Positions 1 to 4,836 of a stretch of 6,286 nucleotides of DNA are shown here, piece after piece. Below the pieces are notes generated by a model that saw nothing but the letters and a program-made list of their open reading frames with translations, was not told where the DNA came from and searched no databases. This stretch comes from Nocardioidaceae bacterium (GTDB lineage: Bacteria > Actinomycetota > Actinomycetes > Propionibacteriales > Nocardioidaceae), in NCBI GenBank assembly GCA_013696015.1, contig JACCZI010000147.1:1-6286 (forward strand). Direction: 5' to 3'. How positions within the stretch are numbered: the stretch's first letter is position 1; the number at the start of each line of letters is the position of its first letter. Both the position numbers and the translations under genes were made by a program.

Positions 1-784
1 CGATGCACTCGGCGTCGACGACGACGTGCGCCGACAACACGGGGACGCCGCTGGTGATGGTCCATGCGTGCAGGTCGTGGACGTCGACGACGCCACGGAC
101 TGCGCAGATGTGCGCACGTACGTGGGCCAGGTCGACGCCTCGTGGTGTCGCCTCCAGCAGGACGTCGAGGACATCGCGCAGCAGCCGCCACGCCCGCGGC
201 AGGATCATGAGTGCGATCGCAGCGGATGCGACGGCATCGGCGCGGGTATAGCCAGTCGTGGCGATCACCACGGCGGCGACGATCACTGCGACAGAGCCGA
301 GCAGATCGCCGAACAGCTCCAGGTAAGCGCCGCGTACGTTGAGCGACTCCTGCTGCCCTGGTCGAAGCAGTAGTAATCCAACGGTGTTTGCCGCCGCACC
401 GACGAGCGCGATGGTCAGCATCACGCCGGTGTCGATCTCGCCAGGGGCGTTCCACCGGCGTACCGCCTCGACGAGAACCCACAGCGCGACCCAGCCGATC
501 AGCAGCGCGTTGCCGAACGCGGCCAGGATCTCCGCGCGCTGCAGGCCGTAGGTGCGTGCTGAGGTTGCGGGCCGTGCCGCCAGGCTGGTGGCGATGAGAG
601 CGGCCGCAATACCGGCGGTGTCGGCGGCCATGTGCCCGGCGTCGGCCAGCAGTGCCAGGGAGCCCGACCACAGGCCGCCGACCACCTGGACGACCAGCAC
701 TACCGCCGTAATGGCGAGCACCGCGACCAACCGGGTTCGATGTCCGGCAGCTGCCGTGGCGCCGTGGCTGTGGCCGGTGCCCAT
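1..784 (-). CDS. CzcD-type cation diffusion facilitator metal exporter (3' end outside the window)
   Basis: Probable proton-coupled exporter of divalent metal ions (Zn, Cd or Co class) in the cytoplasmic membrane. The first 261 residues are present and the stop lies beyond the left edge. Visible family marks are an N-terminal His pair (H5, H7), a TM2 metal site in LLADAGHMAAD (H51, D55), and a TM5 segment AYLELFGDLLGS. There the HxxxD of well-studied zinc members reads E156xxxD160. The cytoplasmic C-terminal domain begins with VHDLHAWTITSG (about residues 235-246). Six membrane spans fit within residues 18-200. The ATG (782-784) overlaps the TGA of the upstream transporter as TGATG and has no clear Shine-Dalgarno sequence, so translation probably depends on re-initiation. 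It is the third gene of the metal operon. The family is certain; the metal specificity is inferred only from the neighbouring sensor. Confidence 0.93.
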   Translation of the reverse strand, partial: MGTGHSHGATAAAGHRTRLVAVLAITAVVLVVQVVGGLWSGSLALLADAGHMAADTAGIAAALIATSLAARPATSARTYGLQRAEILAAFGNALLIGWVALWVLVEAVRRWNAPGEIDTGVMLTIALVGAAANTVGLLLLRPGQQESLNVRGAYLELFGDLLGSVAVIVAAVVIATTGYTRADAVASAAIALMILPRAWRLLRDVLDVLLEATPRGVDLAHVRAHICAVRGVVDVHDLHAWTITSGVPVLSAHVVVDAECI

Positions 785-1497
785 CAGATTCGCGTCACAG
801 GCGCAGCGCCCACGGCCTCGGAAGGCGCGGTCGCGCATCCTCCGCAGCAGCCTTCGCCCTTCCAGGCCGTCGCGCCTTCCCGAAACGCGATGGCGGCGAT
901 CACCAAGGCGGCGACCGGGTCGGCCCAGGACCAGCCCAGCAGGGCGTTTGCCAGCAGACCACCCAGCAGCACGGCGGACAGATAGCTGCACAGGCGAGTC
1001 TGCGTGCTGTCGGCGACCACCGCGTTGGATCCCAACCTCTTGCCGGTACGGCGCTGCGCCCACGACAGGACGGGCATGACGCACAGCGACACCATCGCCA
1101 GACCAACTCCCACGGGCGATGCGGCCGGCTGTTCGTCGCCAACCAGCGTCCGAACCGACTGCACGGTCACGAACAGTCCCAAGACGATGAACGAGATCGC
1201 CAGGAGGCGCAGCGCGCGTCGCTCGCGAAACTCGGGGAGGGGGTGGCGAAACTGCCACAAGATGATCAGGCCGGAGCTGACCTCGACGACCGAGCTGAGA
1301 CCGAAGGACAGCAGCGCGACGGAGCCGGCGACGGTACCGGCCGTGATGGCGATTCCCGCCTCAATGACGTTGTACGTCACCGACGTCCCCGCGAGCAGCT
1401 GTGCCCGGCGCCCGAGCCGGAGCCGTCGTGCAGCATCGGTCTCGGTCGCAACGTCGAGGCCGGACCCCAGGTCGGGCACCGCGCGGGAGGAGGTCAC
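784..1497 (-). CDS. Short CDF-family cation transporter without a C-terminal domain
   Basis: A 237-residue membrane protein of the compact actinobacterial cation-transporter type that is commonly found beside ArsR regulators; likely a metal-ion exporter. After a hydrophilic N-terminus, membrane spans start near residue 35 (LLAGTSVTYNVIEAG) and end near 204 (WADPVAALVIAAIA). The TM2 signature reads FGLSSVVEVSSG (S68, E72). In relatives, as I recall them, the first position is Asp. The TM5 signature is VVADSTQT (D163). It ends in a Cys-containing tail, GCCGGC (C217, C218, C221), and lacks the usual cytoplasmic metal-binding domain. I chose the GTG at 1497: it overlaps the regulator's stop as GTGA and follows GGGA at a 6-nt spacing. 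The longer open frame up to 1656 runs antiparallel to no known domain and overlaps the regulator. Its stop overlaps the next start by one base. CDF membership is solid; substrate and direction are inferred. Confidence 0.9.
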   Translation of the reverse strand: MTSSRAVPDLGSGLDVATETDAARRLRLGRRAQLLAGTSVTYNVIEAGIAITAGTVAGSVALLSFGLSSVVEVSSGLIILWQFRHPLPEFRERRALRLLAISFIVLGLFVTVQSVRTLVGDEQPAASPVGVGLAMVSLCVMPVLSWAQRRTGKRLGSNAVVADSTQTRLCSYLSAVLLGGLLANALLGWSWADPVAALVIAAIAFREGATAWKGEGCCGGCATAPSEAVGAAPVTRI

Positions 1498-1883
1498 TCG
1501 GGATCCCGCGGTGCGGACAGCGGGCACAGGGCCACTGCGTCGCCGGTAACGTCCAGCAGGCGTTCGGCAGCAGCCAACAGGCTCAGCAGCTGGGATTGCG
1601 TGGTCAACGACCACAGTGACGCCCGGCCATGAGGACGGGACCGGCTCAGGCCGCACGACGCCAGGCAGGCCAGGTGGGCAGATACGGTGCTCTGCGCCAA
1701 GCCCAGGTGCGCCGTGAGGTCCACCACCCGGTGTTCGCCCAGAGCCAGGTGACGCAGGATCGCGAGTCTGGTCGGGTCCGCCAGGCTGTGAAAGAGCGCA
1801 GCGGCGGGTGCCAGGGCCACTGACTCGTTGATGGGCGGTGGGTCAAAGATCGTCGCATCAGGCTGGAAGGATTTCATCGTCAC
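1494..1883 (-). CDS. ArsR/SmtB-family metal-sensing repressor, CmtR-like
   Basis: A 129-residue winged helix-turn-helix transcription factor. The core LADPTRLAILRHL (34-46) leads into the recognition helix GLAQSTVSAHLACLASCGL (61-79) and the wing RPHGRASLWSL (83-93). Three cysteines, C73 and C77 in the recognition-helix region and C120 in the C-terminal tail, match the arrangement of the Cd/Pb ligands Cys57, Cys61 and Cys102 of mycobacterial CmtR (gaps 4 and 43 against 4 and 41). A Cd/Pb-type sensor that releases DNA on metal binding is therefore likely. It is the first gene of a coupled operon with two CDF transporters and probably represses it. Two starts are possible. One is the GTG at 1883, six bases after a candidate -10 box (leaderless). 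The other is the ATG at 1877, preceded by AGGTGA that overlaps the GTG. The GTG is given here; using the ATG gives 127 residues. Confidence 0.93.
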   Translation of the reverse strand: MTMKSFQPDATIFDPPPINESVALAPAAALFHSLADPTRLAILRHLALGEHRVVDLTAHLGLAQSTVSAHLACLASCGLSRSRPHGRASLWSLTTQSQLLSLLAAAERLLDVTGDAVALCPLSAPRDPE

Positions 1884-1889
1884 CTGGCG

Positions 1890-1895
1890 ATACTA
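1890..1895 (-). promoter_or_regulatory. Candidate -10 box of the metal-efflux operon
   Basis: TAGTAT on the minus strand fits the actinobacterial TANNNT -10 pattern and lies 6 nt before the GTG of the repressor. Transcription would therefore begin at or next to the start codon. No convincing -35 box is seen at 17 nt. On the plus strand the same bases contain GATACT (1889-1894), a weak -10 candidate for the divergent lipid gene. A repressor bound here could affect both directions. I found no clear palindromic ArsR operator. Confidence 0.4.
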
Positions 1896-1925
1896 ACCAG
1901 TCCGGCCGCGGAGCAGTGCCAGTGT

Positions 1926-1960
1926 CCTCGAGTTTGACGCTCGGTGCAGAAGCGTCGAGG
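1926..1960 (+). promoter_or_regulatory. Possible hairpin covering the Shine-Dalgarno of the phosphatidyltransferase gene
   Basis: CCTCGA (1926-1931) is the reverse complement of TCGAGG (1955-1960), which contains the GAGG ribosome binding site (1957-1960) placed 8 nt before the ATG at 1969. The stem can continue with CGCT/AGCG (1938-1941/1951-1954) around a 6-nt bulge. A competing stem, GACGCT (1936-1941) with AGCGTC (1951-1956), would leave GAGG free. It matters only if the transcript begins upstream of 1926, which is not established. Inference from base pairing alone. Confidence 0.3.
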
Positions 1961-1968
1961 CTGAACGC

Positions 1969-2613
1969 ATGGGCCTCGGTGCGATTTCACGCACCGGGGC
2001 CCAGACCGAGTCGCATCCGCCTGCGGCCCGGATGTCGCGGGGGCAGCTGCCGCTGCTCTCGTGGCCCAACGCCATCACCGCCGTCCGCACGATCGCCGCG
2101 ATCGGTGTCGGCGCCGCCGCTCTCGCCCAACGCAGCGCGCTCCTGCTCGTGGTGGCGTACGCGATCTACTGGATCGGCGACATCGCAGACGGCTGGCTGG
2201 CCCGTGTGCTCGGCCAGGAGACGCGATCCGGTGCGGTGTTCGACCTCGTCGGTGACAGGGCCAGCTGCGCGATCCTCGCGGGCGGGCTCATCTCGCTACG
2301 ACCGGAGCTGTGGCCGGCGGTCACGGTGTTCCTTGTGCAGTTTATGGTGGTGGACTGCATGGCGTCACTGTCGTTCCTGCACTGGCCGCTGCTCAGCTAC
2401 AACTACTTCCACACGGTCGACCGGCAGGTGTGGTTGGTCAACTGGTCCCCACTGGCCAAGGTGACCAACACGGTCGCGGTGGTGATCGCGGTCGGCGCCG
2501 GCCGTCCGCTGCTGGCGTTGGCGATCGCGGTGGCGCAGCTCGGACTCAAGCTGTGGACCGCGTACCGGGTCTGGCAGCTGATGACGACGACACGGGTTCA
2601 GGTACCCACCTGA
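1969..2613 (+). CDS. CDP-alcohol phosphatidyltransferase family membrane enzyme
   Basis: A 214-residue integral membrane enzyme that transfers a phosphatidyl group from a CDP-linked lipid to an alcohol, as in phosphatidylglycerol-phosphate, cardiolipin or phosphatidylinositol-phosphate synthesis. The full family signature, DxxDGxxAR(8 residues)GxxxDxxxD, is present at residues 71-96: D71, D74, G75, A78, R79, G88, D92 and D96, all intact. It is preceded by WPNAITAVRT (32-41), typical of the first helix of these enzymes. About six membrane spans fit in the protein. The ATG at 1969 is preferred because GAGG lies 8 nt upstream. An internal ATG at 2032 has a poorer upstream context and would still keep all motifs. 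The acceptor alcohol cannot be read from the sequence. It is divergent from the metal operon and convergent with the PAP2 gene, which it overlaps by 16 bp. Confidence 0.92.
   Translation: MGLGAISRTGAQTESHPPAARMSRGQLPLLSWPNAITAVRTIAAIGVGAAALAQRSALLLVVAYAIYWIGDIADGWLARVLGQETRSGAVFDLVGDRASCAILAGGLISLRPELWPAVTVFLVQFMVVDCMASLSFLHWPLLSYNYFHTVDRQVWLVNWSPLAKVTNTVAVVIAVGAGRPLLALAIAVAQLGLKLWTAYRVWQLMTTTRVQVPT
2598..2613. repeat. 16-bp inverted repeat carrying both convergent stop codons
   Basis: TCAGGT (2598-2603) and ACCTGA (2608-2613) form a perfect 6-bp stem around the 4-nt centre ACCC. The repeat coincides exactly with the overlap of the two convergent genes, and each outer end is a TGA stop. As a result both proteins end alike: QVPT on the plus strand and QVGT on the minus strand. 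It could act as a weak bidirectional hairpin, but there is no U-tract and the stem is short. Confidence 0.6.
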
Positions 2614-3638
2614 GAGGCCACCGGCTCCCGCTCGACCACGCTGCGGCGCCGTCGTACCCGCTCGGTGTTGCCGGTGGCGATGGCAGCGACGTACATCGCA
2701 ATGGCGCCGATGATGAAGCCACCGAAGGCGTCCATGAGGTAGTGCCAGCCGAGGTAGACCGTGGCCAGCACGGTCAGACCCAGGAACGCCCACAGCCCAC
2801 GTCGCATCCAGGCCGCCAGTCCCACCCGTTCGGCGATGAGCACGGCGGTGACCGTGATCGCGACGTGCAGCGATGCGAAGGCGGCGATGTTCTGCACGAT
2901 GTCGGTCGCGGCAGGGTCGGCGATCACCTCGGCCCGCTCGTCGAGCATCAGCGCCGCCAACCGTGAGTTCGGTGTCTCCGCCAAGCCCGCGAACACCCAG
3001 GGCTCGGCATAGATCGGTCCGAGCGTCGGGAACAGGTAGTAGACCGTGACGCCGAGGACCCAGTCGACACCGACCGCGGTGATGTACCACATGCCGCGCC
3101 GCACGTCGCGGGTCCACACCAGCGCCGCCGCCAGGCTGATCGGGATGAAGACGAGCCACGCGATGTAGACGAACGACATGAGATGCGCGGCGAACCCGCG
3201 GCCCAGCAGGTCGTGCAGCAGCGCCGCCGGGTCGTGCCCGAGGGTCAACGCCTTGTCCAGATCGGCGAACGTCGAGTCCCACAGGCCGTCCCGCACCAGC
3301 GGCAGCATGCTCTTGAGGTTGCGGAAGGCTACGTAGGTCACGTACCAGCTGCCCAGCCCGACAACGACGAGCTGAACCCGGGAGCGGTCCCACCGCTCAC
3401 GCACCACAGCCACGAACGCGGTTGCCAGCCCGTTGACGCCGCGCACGCGGCGGACAGCCCGCGGCAGCACGTCGGTCAGGAAGCAGATCGCGATGATGGC
3501 GGGCAGACGGAGGTACGTCGGCCCGGCGACGGAGTCCGGGTCGTGCAGCGGCAGGTCGTAGACGAGCGAGACGAGGACCGCCACGAACGCCATGCCGGCC
3601 GCCATCGCGACCGAGAGCCCGTACGTCCTGTTGTGCAC
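2598..3638 (-). CDS. PAP2-superfamily lipid phosphatase/phosphotransferase, Aur1-like
   Basis: A 346-residue polytopic membrane protein. The catalytic motifs are ASLHVA (H258) and GWHYLMD (H299, D303). Their order and spacing resemble the His-His-Asp triad of yeast Aur1 (H255, H294, D298), and SLH replaces the SGH of classical PAP2 enzymes. AFRNLKSMLP (104-113) and YLFPTLGPIY (201-210) are also typical of the Aur1/inositolphosphotransferase-like branch. Hydrophobic segments lie near residues 10-28, 46-57, 90-106, 152-174, 185-203, 254-270, 282-297 and 304-321, followed by a basic tail (RVRRRR). Known relatives hydrolyse lipid phosphates or move phospho-headgroups between lipids; the substrate here is unknown. 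The GTG at 3638 lacks a Shine-Dalgarno but has TATCGT 8 nt upstream. An ATG at 3605 is the alternative. It lies 37 bp downstream of the App1 gene on the same strand. Confidence 0.9.
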   Translation of the reverse strand: MHNRTYGLSVAMAAGMAFVAVLVSLVYDLPLHDPDSVAGPTYLRLPAIIAICFLTDVLPRAVRRVRGVNGLATAFVAVVRERWDRSRVQLVVVGLGSWYVTYVAFRNLKSMLPLVRDGLWDSTFADLDKALTLGHDPAALLHDLLGRGFAAHLMSFVYIAWLVFIPISLAAALVWTRDVRRGMWYITAVGVDWVLGVTVYYLFPTLGPIYAEPWVFAGLAETPNSRLAALMLDERAEVIADPAATDIVQNIAAFASLHVAITVTAVLIAERVGLAAWMRRGLWAFLGLTVLATVYLGWHYLMDAFGGFIIGAIAMYVAAIATGNTERVRRRRSVVEREPVASQVGT

Positions 3639-3646
3639 GAGCCGAG

Positions 3647-3652
3647 ACGATA
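3647..3652 (-). promoter_or_regulatory. Candidate -10 box of the PAP2 gene
   Basis: TATCGT on the minus strand fits TANNNT and sits 8 nt before the GTG at 3638. This would give an almost leaderless transcript and would explain the missing ribosome binding site. No good -35 element is seen. Read-through from the App1 gene remains possible. Confidence 0.33.
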
Positions 3653-3658
3653 CCGATT

Positions 3659-3672
3659 CGCGGCGTTCCGCG
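3659..3672 (-). other. Small GC-rich hairpin just after the App1 stop codon
   Basis: On the minus strand CGCGG and CCGCG pair around the loop AACG, 3 nt after the TAA of the App1 gene and upstream of the PAP2 start. The stem is only 5 bp and has no following T-run in the direction of transcription. It is at best a weak terminator, an attenuating structure or a pause site. Confidence 0.25.
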
Positions 3673-3675
3673 TCT

Positions 3676-4770
3676 TTACCCCGCCGCCACGCCGCGGCGC
3701 ACGTCGTCCACCTGCGCGGCGTCGAGCAGGCCGAGGCCGTGCGCGTGTTCGGCCGCTGCCGCGCTGTCGCCGATCAGCAGCATCGGGGTGCCCAGCCGCT
3801 CGAGCTCGGCCGCCAGCGTGCGTACGTGGTGGCCCCGCAGCGGTGACTGCGGAAGCACCTCACGGATGTAGACGGCGTGGACCCGACCCGGCCGGGCACG
3901 GACCACCGCCGCGTACGCCTCCGGGTCGTGCTGCCCACTGTCACCGACGAGCACCCAGCGCAGCCGGGGGTGCTCGGCCATCAGCGCGATGATCGTGCGC
4001 GACTTGAAGTCGACGCTGCCTTCGCGAAACAGCCAGCGGCCGCCGGGACCCCAGTCGGTCATCACCATCGGGCCGGTGGGGAACCGGTGCCGGATCAGGA
4101 AGCGCTCGAGCACGCTGTGCAGGTTCCAGGCGCCCGTCGAGACGTAGAACACCGGCGCCCGACCGCCGTCACCGACCACCAGTGCCGCGTACAGCTCGGC
4201 CGCACCCGCGATGGGGACTCGCTCCTCCTCGGCGACGAGCAGCGTGGTGCGGACGGCCTCGCGCAGCCGGGTCAGCCCGGTGTGGATGATCGTGTCGTCC
4301 ATGTCGCTCACCAGCCCGAGCCGGGCCTCCGGGTCGACGACCAACACCCTGCCTGCTACCTCGGTGGACGGCTCACCCGGCTCGGCCAGGCGAAACGTCA
4401 CGTCGTGCCACCCGGGGAACAGGTCGCTGACCTGGAGAGTGGCGTCCACGTACCCCTCGGCGTCGGAGTGTCCCCGCCACTCCTGGTCGGCGACCCTCAC
4501 CGTCACCGGCTCACCCGCAACCTCCGCGCTGAGGTAGTGGCTCAGGCCGGTCAGGAGCGTCGCGGCCGGGCCGCCGCGCCGCAGCGAACGCCGGCGGCGC
4601 ACGACCACCCGAGCGCGGACCCGGACCAGCGTGCTCGTGCCGTGACCGTGGTACGGCACCACGGTGGCCGCCCAGTCGCTTCGGTTCCGCAGCGCGGCTC
4701 CGATACGCCGGTCGAGGGCGTGTTCGGCGGCGGTGACCGCTCGTGCCAGCCACGCCCGTGGACCTGACAT
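3676..4770 (-). CDS. App1-family phosphatidate phosphatase (HAD-like, DUF2183)
   Basis: A 364-residue, probably soluble or peripheral enzyme of the App1 family. The yeast member is a Mg-dependent phosphatidate phosphatase that makes diacylglycerol. The N-terminal half is the family's beta-rich region, with VVPYHGHGT (37-45). The C-terminal half has all HAD motifs: LVSDMDDTI (nucleophile D156, acid D158, T160), YVSTGAWNL (S211, T212), a conserved lysine in VDFKSRTI (K256), and VLVGDSGQHDPEAY (D277, D282). The ATG at 4770 is chosen because AAGGAGG lies 5 nt upstream. The frame stays open to 4848, but that extension would cross the divergent gene's start and has no family similarity I recognise. 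With the downstream PAP2 gene it may handle phospholipid turnover. The family is certain; the in vivo substrate is inferred from it. Confidence 0.93.
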   Translation of the reverse strand: MSGPRAWLARAVTAAEHALDRRIGAALRNRSDWAATVVPYHGHGTSTLVRVRARVVVRRRRSLRRGGPAATLLTGLSHYLSAEVAGEPVTVRVADQEWRGHSDAEGYVDATLQVSDLFPGWHDVTFRLAEPGEPSTEVAGRVLVVDPEARLGLVSDMDDTIIHTGLTRLREAVRTTLLVAEEERVPIAGAAELYAALVVGDGGRAPVFYVSTGAWNLHSVLERFLIRHRFPTGPMVMTDWGPGGRWLFREGSVDFKSRTIIALMAEHPRLRWVLVGDSGQHDPEAYAAVVRARPGRVHAVYIREVLPQSPLRGHHVRTLAAELERLGTPMLLIGDSAAAAEHAHGLGLLDAAQVDDVRRGVAAG

Positions 4771-4775
4771 CGCCG

Positions 4776-4782
4776 CCTCCTT
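4776..4782 (-). promoter_or_regulatory. Strong Shine-Dalgarno of the App1 gene
   Basis: AAGGAGG on the minus strand stands 5 nt before the ATG at 4770 and decides that start over upstream in-frame codons. It is the only near-consensus ribosome binding site in the window. A TANNNT-type box, TACGCT (4799-4804, minus), lies about 28 nt before the ATG and would give a short normal leader. Confidence 0.75.
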
Positions 4783-4824
4783 CGCAGGGCTGCCCGGCAG
4801 CGTAGGACCCACGGGCCGGCGGCG

Positions 4825-4830
4825 TACGGT
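4825..4830 (+). promoter_or_regulatory. Candidate -10 box of the FUSC-like gene
   Basis: TACGGT fits TANNNT and lies 6 nt before the ATG at 4837, which has no Shine-Dalgarno. This is the arrangement expected of a leaderless actinobacterial transcript. It shares the 66-bp divergent region 4771-4836 with the candidate App1 promoter. No -35 hexamer is recognisable. Confidence 0.37.
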
Positions 4831-4836
4831 CGCGAC

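Noticed and set aside
552..1079. Long plus-strand open frame, Arg/Ser/Pro-rich, opposite the two CDF genes
   Set aside because: It is antisense to two well-recognised transporters, has low-complexity composition typical of a GC-rich shadow frame, and shows no domain.
1499..1508. Perfect 10-bp palindrome CGGGATCCCG inside the end of the repressor gene
   Set aside because: It is coding sequence and a chance palindrome of this length is expected in GC-rich DNA. It does contain the GGGA that may serve as the next gene's ribosome site.
1498..1656. N-terminal extension of the short CDF frame up to 1656
   Set aside because: It would overlap the repressor gene out of frame by 160 bp and is Pro/Arg-rich without similarity to CDF proteins. 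The GTG at 1497 gives the usual stop-start overlap.
1934..1939. TTGACG as a -35 box for the phosphatidyltransferase gene
   Set aside because: At 16-18 nt spacing the -10 position reads GAGGCT or neighbouring GC-rich bases, with no TANNNT match.
2365..3393. Minus-strand 342-codon frame overlapping the PAP2 gene
   Set aside because: Its translation is rich in Arg, Gly and His with no membrane or catalytic motifs. The overlapping frame carries the full Aur1-like motif set.
3877..4767. Plus-strand 296-codon frame opposite the App1 gene
   Set aside because: It is a shadow of a gene with all HAD motifs intact. The composition is His/Arg/Gln-heavy and there is no recognisable domain.
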